Positions 12,370 through 24,789 of a stretch of DNA of 64,000 nt are shown here, one piece after another. Source of the stretch: Strongylocentrotus droebachiensis (taxonomy: Eukaryota; Echinodermata; Echinoidea; Camarodonta; Strongylocentrotidae). Below the pieces are notes generated by a model. It was not told the DNA's origin. It made no database searches and was given only the letters and a program-made list of their open reading frames with translations. Both the position numbers and the translations under genes were made by a program. The stretch covers positions 124,001-188,000 of the forward strand of contig JAVYIG010002227.1 of NCBI GenBank assembly GCA_035222895.1, given 5' to 3'. Within the stretch, counting starts at the first letter, position 1, and each line of letters begins with the position of its first letter.

Positions 12370-12765
12370 GTAGTAAGCTACGGTCACAAAGGTTCGTACG
12401 AATTCAAGAGTTCGTAAATATTTGTAGATGGGGCATAGTTTCTTACGTCCTTCTTACGGCGTTCGTACGAACGCTGGTAAATCTTTCTCTTTTTTTCTCA
12501 TAAGAATGCCTTGAGTTCTTCTTACATAAGACTTACGGCCATCTTACGAGTTTTTGTTCTCGCAAGATGGTCGTCAGTGTACCTGACGTCATTCTCAGGT
12601 CATTCGTAAGAAGATCTTACGATGTTTTGTTTATTTTGTCGGGTTGCAAAATTTACACCTTAAGAGCACCTTACGAACGCCACGAGTCGTTCGTACGGAG
12701 GCCATGCAAATCTCCGTTCTTAAGACGTTCTTACGAACGCCGTAAGACTAAGAGCCCTCGATGAA
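12370..12765. repeat. Palindrome-rich element (TTCGTACGAA / CTTACG motifs)
   Basis: TTCGTA/TACGAA and CTTACG/CGTAAG recur many times on both strands, including a perfect 14-bp palindrome CGTTCGTACGAACG (12460-12473). A 21-bp block ending there reappears inverted at about 12732-12752 with one mismatch. The structure fits a small non-autonomous inverted-repeat element; precise ends were not found. Confidence 0.55.
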
Positions 12766-15655
12766 TTTGAGATTTCTAGAATAATGGTGGTAAGCACCCG
12801 AATATTGAGTGATTTAGAAGTTTTTTTGGGGAGAAGGGTGTGGGCTGGGTGGGTGGCTGGAACCCCTACAATTAATCGCGGTTCGTGCACCTATAATAGG
12901 AGTAACAATATGGCTATAAAGCAGTTTTATACCTATGAATACAAATGATATGTCAATAAATTGAATCGGTTTAAATGACATATTCTTTCACACGTGCGTA
13001 TACCTATCTAATGACGCAGACCAATCACATGATGAGCATTACGTGTATATTAGTCAGACTGATAACATTTTGATGAGTGCCAAAAGAAAGCAGAGAATAA
13101 TTTGTGTTTTTCATATCTTTCTTGATATCTTAATTAGATGTATTATCTATTGATATCATATTGATCAAACAATAAATGTCACGCAATGGAATGTGAACAG
13201 TTGTTATCATTAATTATGCAAGTTGAGGAGGCAATTGTCATTAGGGGTCTGGGAGATAAAAGGAAGAATGGAAAGAAAGAAGGTCAAGTATCCGACTAAA
13301 CCGGGTATAATTTTCAAAAAAAGGACATGTATAGCAGTAAGGAACGATTTCTTTTAATGTTTATGTTTGTTTTGGACGATTTTTTGTTAAAATATCAGAG
13401 TCAGGATCAATTCAACAAGGATTTTTTCACATGTATTTATACAAACTTGGTTCATGCGGTTGAGAGTGGGTATGGAAAGAGGGAGAGGGGTAGCGTTTAT
13501 TGACTTTGGAAAATAGCGCATTTTTCCGTGTATTAATCGCCAATGAATCATTCAAATGAACCTGATGAAATTCATTTTCATTTATCAAGCGTAATGCGTT
13601 TCGCATTACAATAACATATTGACCGACAGCACGAGGTGTTTGGGTGAAGCCGACCTACCACCCCATCCCCGGTTTGAGGCCTGAACAAAAAAACAGAACA
13701 TGAATGGGGCGGGTCGAGATATATTTCCCGGTCTTGGTTCAAAAGTATGCATCCTGTTTAGTGAACATCTGAATTCGGCACTACATTACTTGCAAAGTTG
13801 CAATGTTACGTGTAGTTTTCCCAAAAGCCATATCTGTGGAACGTTAATCACTTATCGGGAAAGGGGGCAAAGTCTCCCGGTAATAGGCACAGCCCCAAAG
13901 ATTGATTGTGCCATTATTCAAACAGATAACATGATTATCTGTGTAGAATTCCCAGTCTGAAACAAGGCAATGCCAAAAATATATGTTGACATTTCCCCTC
14001 AAGAGAACGCACTTTTTTCTTCTTCAATCCACATTACCCCGGATACGGCTTCTATGTCCCATTTGCAGGCCAAACAAATGAACAGGTTCAATGCCAGCGG
14101 CATTTAAAAGACAATACTACTTTAGAACTTCCCTACAAACGAAGGGGCTTGAAAATGGCTTTTAGTGGGAAAATAACGATCATTAGTTGTCGAATCGACT
14201 TAAATAATTGCAATCACCTAAGTAATAGTCTGATTTTCAGACCCTTTATGGTCGTACGATTTGTGCTGCACAAAGATCAGTTTAATTATGGCCATTACAA
14301 GTACTGGGTTATTGATGTAGACAAAATGTAATGTTAATGTACCAGTTACAGCTCATTTTATATATGATATTACCAGAGCAAAAAATGATGTCGGGCAGTC
14401 ACTCAATAGTGTCTGACAGTAAATTCTAGAAGGTAAACGGGTTTCCTTGCATAATTTGTATACTAGGGCAGTGATAATGTTTAAATTTACATACATGACA
14501 TGTTCATAATTCCTGCAAAGTTCTACAGGATATGATGTTGGCTGCAAAAGGGTCATAGTATCGTTAACACATTAGCAATATCATTTGTTTTCTTTTCATT
14601 ATCACCTCGTATGTCGTGATTAAAGCAGATATACGAGAAGCTGGGGGAGTTGGATGTTTGATGCTGTATGTTGTTTCAAGAGGCGATCAAGGTTATAAAT
14701 CATTTCGGCACACACGAGATTGATTTTTGAGCGCCGGCACCCCTCGAGTATGAGACACAAGACATCTAAATAGCAATTGACTGTAAGTTGCAATCATACA
14801 ATAGGAAAGAGAAAAACGAACATTTACCGTGCATTAATTAATATTGGCTCGGAGCAGGATGCATGGAAAATAATCGTTTCAAGGTATATTGGTACTTGGA
14901 CATGATTCGCGCGGGACCATCGTAATTTCAAACATTAATTTGGACAACACCTCGAAGCTTTGAACAATTACCAAAACAACGACGCAGGTTCATACTCGAC
15001 ACCGATGCAACGACCGCTTGTGGCTGTATGTCATCATACACCGACTTGCAATCTACCCTTTATTCAAATTTTTAATCGACCAAATTACACGTAATAACTG
15101 TCCAACACAAACATGTAGCATCCAAAAATCAGTTATATTTTAAGCCCTTTTTATGCTTCGAAACGCAAGTATCTTCGATTTGTTTTCAATGCACTGAAAG
15201 TCAAATTCTTTGATACGACATTTACATCCCCTCTATGAATTACTTTATCTCCTAAAAGCGTAATGAAAACACACACAGCACATTTTTTGTTCAATACATC
15301 AATGTTGATGTATTATTTAATCACTATACAGTGAGAGACGTCTATGGTCTATGTTAATTATTGACAGATGGTCCACGGCATATTGACGGCTCTCATCTTA
15401 TCAACGTCCTATATCAGCATTTCATCTCCCCAGTTACCACCTCATTGCGTATTATGATCTATTTATTCTTTATATTTCAATCGTATTTTTCGTTTTCCTT
15501 ATTTCTCCCATTTGCACTCTCGAATCATAATACAAACGAACAAAAAAAAGTAACTAAAGAAAATAATAAAACACAAACACATGAAAATAAACAAATAAAT
15601 TCAAAGGAAGGTAAATTATAAGAGTGATTTTAATGATTTAGGTTGAGGCGTATCA
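12766..15655. other. Gene-free AT-rich region
   Basis: No exon with family motifs and no repeat was recognised. The frame at 13700-13960 has several cysteines but no domain pattern and no convincing splice context. Confidence 0.45.
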
Positions 15656-15664
15656 ACAAAAAGG

Positions 15665-15691
15665 ACCCCCCCCCCCAAAAAAAAAAAATAC

Positions 15692-15722
<31 letters not shown>

Positions 15723-16093
15723 AAAAATCATATCTCTAAAATATTAGGGAAGTAATATTAGAACAATTGTATTGTGGACCATGCGACAATCCGCAGGTCT
15801 ATATAGTTTGTTTTTCATCCAATTAATGCGATCGAAGTCACGTTTACACAGCGTGGGTTTACCCATTAAAGGAGCCCTATCATCATATGGGGGGGGGGGG
15901 GGGACACCAGTCTCACCTGGAAAGCGATATGCTAATTTAAAAGTCCTCTCATTGGGGGGGGGGGGGGGTAGGAAAGAGTTTTTTTACGTCTTATTTTCTT
16001 GTCTCTTCCAGTTTTCACATTTTCCTCTCTCTTAATTTTTTCCTTTTCAGTTCCCCCTTTTATAGGGGACAAAGGCCCCCCCCCCCCCCCCGT
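15665..16093. repeat. Cluster of C, A, TA and G homopolymer or short repeats
   Basis: Within about 430 bp there is a C run (15665-15675), an A run, a (TA)n run (15693-15714), two G runs (15889-15903 and 15954-15968) and a C run (16076-16092). Confidence 0.85.
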
Positions 16094-17760
16094 GTCCTCG
16101 GTAGCTACCCACTGATTGTATACTAAAAAAAAACGTTCTAACGGTGAACATGTACAAAGTAATTTCCATACGTTGGCAATATCAGCTTAGAGTAAACAGC
16201 AGATCGGCAGGGAGCGGGCGATGATAATGAAAACGATAGTCAGTATGAAAAATGAATATACTTCTACTGTTTTTTGGCATCTCCCGGCGGTAAATCATCC
16301 ATTTAGTGTTGGCAAAAACATATTCTTTAAAGATGTGGGCGTAGTTAGTTTATTTCCTCAAGCTTTTAATAACTTTTATCACTATTTTAATTTCCAATCA
16401 AGATCCATTTTTTCCCGTTATTTATTATTAACATCTATTTCCTTCTCAACAGGACAATATGAAACACAATGTATATATACATGATATATGTAACAATTAT
16501 TTCAACATAGAGTATACAGTAAATAATTCAGATACGGAAGGAGGCGAAAACCCGGAAAGCATAGCTTGAGTTGGGAACGCCCATATTAACACAGTTACCG
16601 AGAGAACATTATAGATATCTTTGGAATACTGTATAAAGAGGTATATAAAGAATGGGAAATTGAAATTGAAATAGAACATGCAATCATGATTTCGATACAT
16701 CGTATTTTGTAGAAAATAATTACGTCAAAGAGAAACAATTTTGTTAAGGTGTCTTAATTTACTTTTACCTCAGAAATGACCAAGGACCGTATTTTTTTAA
16801 TTCTTAAAATTGAAGCTAAGTTGGGGACTTTGTTCAAAATCGGGTTCAAACAAAATTTCCTTTTTTAAAATGTTAAACGTGATTTTAGACCCAAGCAATA
16901 CGAATAATGTTTATTTATGTGTATGTGCATAAGATATTTGTTGCGAGTAGTCAGAAATGCCACAGAAAATTTTTGCTGCATAACTTATCCCAAATATTCG
17001 TATGCATGCTGTGATCGCAGGGGCCAGGCCGGAAACATCGCCACGTAGATCCGCGCCTGTGTGATCCCAATCTCGTAGTGAGGCATGGTTCAGATTTTTC
17101 TTCAGAAACATTCACGTCGGTAATAAGGTTATGTGACAGAAATCATGAATAATGACGTTCGAGATGTATACACATACATACAAACATTCGTTCGTGACTA
17201 TTTCGTCGTTTTCGAGAATAGTCGGTATTACGGTTTGTTTGTAAAAAAATCGTAATACTAGCGGACCAATTTATATGACTAGGTTTGACAACTAGATTGG
17301 TGTCCTGATTCATGAATTTTAGGATTAATCACAATTAACAACTCGTTTTGATTTGCAAATTAATTGCATCTAATTTGTAATAGTGTTTCACAGAAGTTCT
17401 TAGGTAATAATTACAAATTACAATTTATACTGATGTGACCTTTATAAACAAATTTTGGATATGAAATTGCTGCATTTTTTCAGAAAAAATACTTTTTTAT
17501 CAATCACAAGTTAAAATTACTGATTCAAGCTATCGAAAATGCTTGTATTTGATAGGGTGTAATCGAATTTTTCATAGAAGTACTGTTACCCAGAATTGGG
17601 TTAATGAAACGGAGCCTTGCTGCGAAACAGGTACAATGAGGTTAGATTGATTTATTCCGTTTAACGCAATTATGTCCACATTATCACAACATAAAAAGCT
17701 CACGAGAGCGATGCATTGATAGAGTTGTACTACAATTGTTCTGCAATAGTTTCCTATTTA
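16094..17760. other. Gene-free AT-rich region
   Basis: Nothing recognised on either strand. Confidence 0.45.
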
Positions 17761-17769
17761 TACAAACAT

Positions 17770-17945
17770 ATTCGTAACTTAACCCCTAGACACAACGCTA
17801 AACCTGACCCTAACTCTTACCCTAAAAACTAACCTAAAACCCAAGTGCAACCCTATTCCTTATCCTATACTTTTGACGAATTGAAGGCCGGTGCAAATGT
17901 CGTCGGAGCAATAATTGTCGGAGCACCATTGCTAGATAATTATTT
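17770..17945. repeat. CCTAA-type and GGAGCAA-type degenerate repeat
   Basis: CCCTAA-like steps (ACCCTAACTCTTACCCTAA) lead into TTTGACGAATTGAAGGCCGG, GCAAATGTCGTCGGAGCAAT and GTCGGAGCACCATTGC. Related pieces occur at 28370-28410 and, in the other orientation, at 35460-35570. It is probably a dispersed repeat family. Confidence 0.5.
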
Positions 17946-19138
17946 GCGCGGGGTGGGGTGTATGACAATGTTTGCAATACAGTTAGACAAAAATATAAAC
18001 ATAAACATAAACAAAATGAGGAACTGGGGATGTGAGGAATATGCCACATCTATAATTAAGCACCCCCTTAATTGTGATAAAACTGTCAGTAGGGGGTCCA
18101 GGGGGCACTTCCGTCAATAAATAAAATCAAGATAGAGGAGGAAAATTGAAGAAAAAGAGGGATGATGACCCTAGCTCCCCCTTTAAAAAGTAATTGCCAG
18201 GGAACATTTTAGCTAAATCAAGACACCAACAGTTGGATGACCTTAATATTTTTCTTTTTGGTCATTTTGTTATTTATTGTCTTTACTTGTAAGAAAAATA
18301 TGTGGCCTGTGCCCCCCCCCCTTCCGCCAGATAATCATAGATCCACTACTAAATGTATTAACAAAACAAGCCCAACATAAGAGCTCTTTCGTTTCCGAAA
18401 CAATAAAATAGCGACACTATTGACTGTGACGAGACTATCCGTTACAGTGTTGTTGGCATCAATGATCCCATTACAGTTATAATTCAATCTGAATATTAAG
18501 AAACTGATGGAAGCAATCGTGACTTTTCGGTACTTTTGACAGAATAATTGAATGTTCCGTCAATCACTCAATTAGTTTTCAATGGCGCCAAATTGGAATC
18601 AGACTACCGGAGCTGAGTTTTGAGCCGGGAAAATATGACAAATTCAGAATCGGGAATTGAATGCAAACAATCCTGACTGACAGGAAACATGTATGGACAA
18701 ACAGTGGTGGTGAAATTGATTAGAAAGAGCCATGGTAATAAGCTAACATTAATGAAAAAGATAATAATCATGATAATATTGCTTGTCACTCTAAAAAGCG
18801 CAATTACATGCTTGCATGCAAGCCCTGCGTGAGCAATACTCTTTTACAGGGAGTCTTCTAAATACAAAGAGAATTCAAAGGGCAATGCCTTGTAATAAAA
18901 AGTGCCGTATCATCCTCAATGCAATCTCGCGGGTGATATATTGATAGTGTCTCCTAACCTTTGTGAGGATTTCACGATTATGGTTGCTCTTGTATAAAGG
19001 CGTATCATTTTTCAAATGTTCCAAAGATCACTGCACGATAGTTGCAATGTTCAAATTTGTGACAAACTCTCCCCAAAAAATCATTTCCTGTCACAAAAAT
19101 GGGGTTAAGAATTAAGATTAATGTAACTTACACAAATA
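17946..19138. other. Gene-free AT-rich region
   Basis: Contains a C run near 18304-18314. No coding or RNA gene was recognised. Confidence 0.45.
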
Positions 19139-19142
19139 TTAA

Positions 19143-19644
19143 AGGTAATACAAAGTTTTGGTATGGGTTCATGAATTTGATTCAAATGAACATATGGGAA
19201 GCATATGCGATCATACAATATTCAGTGATCATTGTCGCGGTTGAAATCAAATCTTAAGTTATGACATTGTAAAGAATAAACTCTTTATGTTGTATAGCTC
19301 CCTCTCAAGGTCAAGATATTAATTAAGCTATACAACAATGTTTCTTGACTGAAATCGACCGATTAGCTATTCCCGTTTGGAAACTTTATATCACAACTAC
19401 ATATTCTGAGATTTTCATGGTCGCAGCTACCATTGTACGGCCGTAGGCGCTATTTGAAATTTATCAAAATTTACCGGGAGTAACGGTAAATTTTGATATT
19501 CAATTTTTCTCGAAAGCAGAAGTATTTTAGTAGCTACATTTTCTAGTGCTTTTAATACATCCACAGGGGCATTCAAACATATCAAAATTGTAAAGAATCG
19601 CTATCCACCCAATTTTAAAAATTTCCCCAAACTTTGTATTACCT
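19143..19644. mobile_element. TTAA-flanked inverted-repeat element (MITE-like)
   Basis: The ends AGGTAATACAAAGTTTTGG (left) and CCAAACTTTGTATTACCT (right) are inverted repeats, and TTAA flanks both sides (19139-19142 and 19645-19648). The interior is AT-rich, non-coding and carries a hairpin at 19462-19498 (15-bp arms, 7-nt loop). TTAA target duplication is the hallmark of piggyBac-type transposition, but the termini are not the classic piggyBac CCC type, so the superfamily is left open. Confidence 0.75.
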
Positions 19645-19648
19645 TTAA

Positions 19649-20835
19649 GATGATTTACTGTTCTTTAGTGTCTTTTTATAGAGGCATAGTGGGCAATTAA
19701 ATATACTAACGAAACATGTGGAATAAGCTAAATGACGGTTATATGCATTATTCATACATATTTAAAAGAGAAAACGGAAATGCGATGATAGGGGTAATAC
19801 TAATTTATAAAGCGTTTGAAATTCTTTCGAATTAAATTATTCCAGATTCACAAGATTTACAATCTTTGTAACATTTGAAAAAAATGCTACGCCTTACAAA
19901 GACAAGCATAATTCCTCGTGAAATTCACGAATAGTTTAGGGGATAGTATTTCAATATTACCTATGCAATTGCATTGAGTATGATTAAGTTATTTTAAAGA
20001 TATTGCCAATCAAAATCTCGTTGCCTTCTTCCTACACATCCATATTGATAACTATTATGTAATCAAATTTATATTAAATCGTCCACTCTAGTAATATCAC
20101 TGCTCATTAAAGTCATGTCTGTTATCATTCAAGGTTTGAAACATCTGAGAAAATCGATGGAGATTTCCGTAACAAACAATAAATGTTAATTCATACTTAT
20201 TGAAGCATATACCATAATTATATGATATGAGAAAAGAAACCTAAAATTGTTTCCCTTCATATTTCTCGTCCTCAACCCCTACAGTTTATATATACTATCA
20301 AATATACAATGTAGCTTCAATCTTTTTTATTTGTTGTCTCGTTTAAATTTATTCTGGACAATCGTCATATCCAGTGAACTAATATAAAGAAAACAATGTT
20401 TTTTATATAAAAATCATATTTTATACCTTACATCAACATTTATATTTATATTAAGGTGTGTGTAATTTCAAGAGATGCACATGATTGAGGGTATTACATG
20501 TGTTACAAAGAAGAAGAACAAATCTTATACAGGACTGTCTATTCATAAAGGTATTTTAAGACATCTTTCACATATAGTTCTGTATAGATAAATTACATAA
20601 GATACTAATGATACCATTTCTACATGGTCTGGTGTGAGCGATACATTTCCGGCTATTATTAGAGAAAAGGGATATTATTGGCAAAGCTGTTATAAAGGAA
20701 TTGTCTTCAGTTTTCTACCTTCCTTGCTGTTCTCCGATGAAAATAACTTATCGAGTATTCTAAGATATTGCAAAGTTTACATCGTTAGTACTAGAACTAT
20801 TAGTTAAGTAAGTTTTTTACGTCAATTTTTTTAGT
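19649..20835. other. 3' flank of the GPCR gene
   Basis: AT-rich. On the minus strand a possible AATAAA lies at 20332-20327, about 500 bases past the GPCR stop codon. No other gene was seen. Confidence 0.4.
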
Positions 20836-22065
20836 TTAGTGTTGAGTTTTGAACAGACGTTTGCAATCTACACGAAACCGCTTGTTCATGAAAGTATAAA
20901 CAAAATATGTGACAATATGATTGATGCTCGGCAGATGCCTGCCGATGTAAACCAGAGTTTCAGCAGTGACCGAATGCTTGATGATATCTAGTGTGGTGTC
21001 TCTGAGATGGAAAAAGACAATCGGTGGTAGCCAAGATGCCAGAAGTATAGCGGTTACCGCCATCAGCATTTTTGTAGTTCTGTTCTCGCCGCGGTCAGAT
21101 ACTTTTGGACGCGAATTCTGGCGGGACCTGATGGGAACCGTGTTGGCTTGTGAATGCGTGAGAGTAAGCTGGGATGCAGAACGGTAATTGTCAAATGCAC
21201 TTGAAACCGAGTTGTGCGTCGTCGGATCCCGCTCGATGACACTTCTGTGTACCTGCAAATATGATGTCCTTGGACCCTGCGGACATCTTGCAATTGCCGT
21301 TGCTTCTTGCCTATCTGATGGTTCGCCTGTTGCATTCAATGACCGCGCGAGACCACTGTCATATGCGTGACTCACATCTATCACCGGTTGCTTCAGTCCT
21401 TCCCCCAGTTGGAAAGCTGTTCTTGGTGAAACAGCCCTCTTCGATGCCCCTCCTACCAACTGTGCATGGATCTTTGCCTGGTGTCTGATGGTCTGGTATA
21501 TTTTTCCATACATAACGCTGCTCACCACCAACGCGAGTACAAAGCCGGATGTCTTCAGCCACGCTTCAAGTTTGTCAAAAATATGAAGTGTATCAATAAC
21601 GAGGCACGTCTTTTGGCCGTTGGTCGATGGAACCGCTTCAACAAAGATGAGCTTTGTACAAGTGAGGGAGCTTCCCAAAACCCAGCACGCAACCGCCAGA
21701 CATAGCGCACGTTTGTTGGACGTTCTCTTACCATAGGGACGGCATACGAAAAAGAAGCGGTCAAACGCGATCGCGGCGGTTAGAAATAACGACGCGAACG
21801 CGAGCGAGTTGTTGCCAAAGAGGGTGATGCGGCAGATGACCCTGATGGTGAAACGGTCGGAGATGGACTTGAGAATGTTGATCGGTGCGAGCAGGGATGC
21901 GACGAGGTCGATGATGCCCTGGGCGATGATCAGTATGTCCGTACTGATCTTCCGTTTCTTCCTCATGTACACCACGATGATAAGCACATTGCCAGGAATA
22001 CCAAAGATGAACTGAAGACTGTAAAAGATGACCGCGTAGATGCTCGACGGAGATGACAAATTCAT
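20836..22065 (-). CDS. Rhodopsin-class (class A) G protein-coupled receptor, single exon
   Basis: A 409-residue seven-helix receptor of the plasma membrane, ligand unknown. Visible class A landmarks are GN in helix 1 (N26), D53 in helix 2, the helix 3 cysteine C78, D102-R103-F104 in place of DRY, W128 in helix 4, the extracellular loop 2 cysteine C154, and W345-L-P-P in helix 6. At helix 7 the usual NPxxY is replaced by TYFVY (386-390), followed by TFMNKRFR. N2 is in an N-glycosylation sequon. The third intracellular loop is long (about 196-329) and rich in Ser and Arg. The start is well set: an in-frame TAA lies two codons upstream and the context is AAACCATGA. Intronless GPCR genes are common in echinoderm expansions. 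The sequence resembles peptide-type orphan receptors, but no subfamily can be assigned. Confidence 0.93.
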   Translation of the reverse strand: MNLSSPSSIYAVIFYSLQFIFGIPGNVLIIVVYMRKKRKISTDILIIAQGIIDLVASLLAPINILKSISDRFTIRVICRITLFGNNSLAFASLFLTAAIAFDRFFFVCRPYGKRTSNKRALCLAVACWVLGSSLTCTKLIFVEAVPSTNGQKTCLVIDTLHIFDKLEAWLKTSGFVLALVVSSVMYGKIYQTIRHQAKIHAQLVGGASKRAVSPRTAFQLGEGLKQPVIDVSHAYDSGLARSLNATGEPSDRQEATAIARCPQGPRTSYLQVHRSVIERDPTTHNSVSSAFDNYRSASQLTLTHSQANTVPIRSRQNSRPKVSDRGENRTTKMLMAVTAILLASWLPPIVFFHLRDTTLDIIKHSVTAETLVYIGRHLPSINHIVTYFVYTFMNKRFRVDCKRLFKTQH

Positions 22066-23085
22066 GGTTTAAGAATAACTGTCACCCAAGATGATGACTA
22101 CACCTGACTGAAATTGGTAATCAAACGATCTGGTCTACGCTTGATCAAATGCTAATGCATAAATATAGAGTTTGAAAGATAAATTGCAAAGTACGTCGTA
22201 GAGTACAGACGATGGCTTTCGTTTGAAGTCTCTAGAGTTTCCTTAGAACATTTGCTCTGGAGAAACGCGTTATGTTGTGTTTAAATGTTCAACTCCGCCG
22301 CCACTCATTCAACATTACCAACGAAGAGGAAAGTCTAAAGTCGTTGTTCCTGTTTCCAGAGGTTTAAAACATACAATGTCAGTAATCTTTTTTCTATCAG
22401 GCCTTCACCGGTATCTGGACAATTGGGGCGACAAATACAGGCACCTTTTTAAAGGTGCGAATAACAGCGCTTTCAAAATGCTGTGCCGAGGCCTCTTTTG
22501 ATTATGACTTGACTGAACGTATAGTCAAGCTAAAGCTTTTCAATATTTCATTTCGAGTTAATTACTAAAAATAAATAACGAATAATCAATAATCTGCACT
22601 CCTCCATAGAATAAGTCATATACATTAAATTTACGAACAATTGAGAAATGAAATGGATAAGTTTACTTTGTAACCAGCGGCAAAATAAGGTGAAGCTCAA
22701 AGTCTCGTCCGAAATAATAGGACATTGCTGAAAACGGCGATCACAGTAAAGAAACTGCAAGCGTTCCAAGGAGTGTTTCAAAGATGTAATTGCTCTTTCT
22801 ATTTTACCATTATTTTATAATCGTTAAAATAGATATTCCAAGAAAGTCAAGACGAAAAAACAACCGGCATTGCAGTTTCGTTGAGAGTCTCCATGCAGAT
22901 GTGACCAAATGCACAATAATGTTACTCGTAGAGTTTTGCTCGAGAGGATGGAGATATTTCCAAAAATACCTCCAGGTCTGAAACATTGCAAGCACGATCT
23001 TTTTCTCGACAGATGGAATGGGAAGATTGGAGGCCGATGCAACGTTTTCCGCTTTCTAAGTAACTAAGTGACGGGGAAGAGTGCG
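22066..23085. other. 5' flank of the GPCR gene
   Basis: No exon, promoter element or RNA gene could be identified with confidence. Confidence 0.4.
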
Positions 23086-23089
23086 GGGG

Positions 23090-23480
23090 GAACGTTTTTT
23101 AAAGGAAGACGCGGCGCCTGTTTGCACTGTAAAGTAGACGACCGCCCCGTCTCTACTACGCTGACAACTTAAATAAAACGATATCTCTAATTGTCTGAAG
23201 CTACAAAGTGACCGAACACACAACGTATCTATCCCTTTAAATAGTAATAGGCGCCTTTTCTGTTTTATTTTTAATAGAGGTGTAGTAAGCATTGGCAACT
23301 GTTGCCTACGGAGCTGATAAGTAAAAAGGATGCCTCTAATATAATTTGAAGTACAGGGTGACCCAAACTAAAAGGTCCCAAACGCTTTAAAGGGAACGAT
23401 GTGGGTCTTTTTCGTATAGAGGTAATAATAGGTATAGCACACCAAAAATAATTACAAAAAACACATGTTATTTGATTATT
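23090..23480. repeat. Diverged tandem repeats (cluster 1), period about 150 bp
   Basis: Anchors GAAGCTACAAAGTGACC (23197) and AGTACAGGGTGACCCAAAC (23351) are 154 bp apart. Between anchors the same order of segments recurs: a CTATCCCTTTAA block, GGCGCC, an ATAGAGGTnnTAAGCAT block and AAGGATGCCTCTAATA. The same units reappear at 24790-25600. Confidence 0.7.
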
Positions 23481-24690
23481 GCAAATGATCAAGCTTTATG
23501 AAAGCTTCAAAAAACAATCAACAGAATTGAAATCGGTCAATGCGTTGTGATTTTATACTATTTTTTTATATCGCAAAATTACCGAAAAACCTGCCAGAAA
23601 TGGTCAAATTGGCAAAAATGGCAAAATTCGACAAAGGTGACAACTTAATTCATCACATTTTCTTGGACACAAATAATAAATTAAATTATCAGACACTAAA
23701 ATATCATCTTTGTGGTAAAAAATACAAAAAAGAAAATTCATATATCTATTACCGTTTTGAAAACAGAAGCAAACAAAATAAGTCATTTTTGCCATTTTGC
23801 GAATCTGCAGATATGAAAAAGTTGTGAAAATAACTAAGTCCGCCTAATTAATATGCGCATATGTAATCAAATCAAAATCGAATATGATACATCAATGAAA
23901 CCTATGTATATCAGACAGGTATGGAAATTTTTTTGTTGTTGAAGAAAACAAAAATTATGAGTATTCATCAAATATGCAAATTAGGTCATTTCAGCTAATT
24001 ATATATGTAGGAAAGTCAAACTGTTCATTTTGTTGGCATTTTTTTAAATCATATATTTATAGATCATATTTACACCAAATATTAACATTAAATTCCAAAT
24101 ATTTTTGCAATGCCAATACAATATGGCGATGGAAATTACTTGGATCACCGTTACAGCTCTTTCCTCATATGTTTCACAAATTATTCAAAAAAACCGATCA
24201 AATGATAAGAATTTGCAGACTTTCAGCTACATCACAGTATAGTTTTCTTTTAAAAAAATGTCAGATTTGAGGATTTATGACGATTTTCCGAGAAACCATT
24301 CAACAGGCCATAACATCCCACAGGGACTGAGAAAAACAAAGTTTGGTGACCCCAGTACAGTTGTGGCTACCTTGAGTGTAAACAACAAATTGATTCAATG
24401 AGTGAAACACATGAGGATATTGCATTTTTGTAGGGGAGTTTTATACATTGAGGTGCATTTTCACCACGCAGAATAACAGTCAATGGGCGATCAGCGGGCC
24501 ATGTCACACATGGCTGAAAAGACAATATTCTAATTAATAATTTAACATATTTCCCACATGCCTATAACAATAAAACTATACAGAATTGTAGTTAAAGGTA
24601 TGCTTGAAAGATATGTGAAATACAAATTTAGAAATATTGTTCATTTTTTTTTTATTTACGAAAAATGCCATTTCTACCACCTGACTGCTG

Positions 24691-24724
<34 letters not shown>

Positions 24725-24789
24725 ATGGGGCAGACTGTGTGTACAGGCAGTGTGATCACCCTAGTAATAAGCAACGACGTAGTCTCTGC
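23481..24789. other. AT-rich insert between repeat clusters
   Basis: AT-rich, with repeated TGGCAAAAATGGCAAAA motifs near 23605 and a GT microsatellite at 24690-24723. A lone TTAAAGGT occurs at 24593 without a found partner. It may be an insertion that split one repeat array. Confidence 0.45.

Noticed and set aside
13700..13960. 86-residue frame with several cysteines
   Set aside because: Cysteine spacing fits no Sushi, EGF or other module, and there is no downstream donor or partner exon.
17770..17840. Internal telomere
   Set aside because: CCCTAA-like steps are degenerate and few, and similar steps recur with a non-telomeric partner at 35520-35570.
20966..21764. Several frames overlapping the GPCR
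   Set aside because: Shadows of the receptor frame with no motifs of their own.
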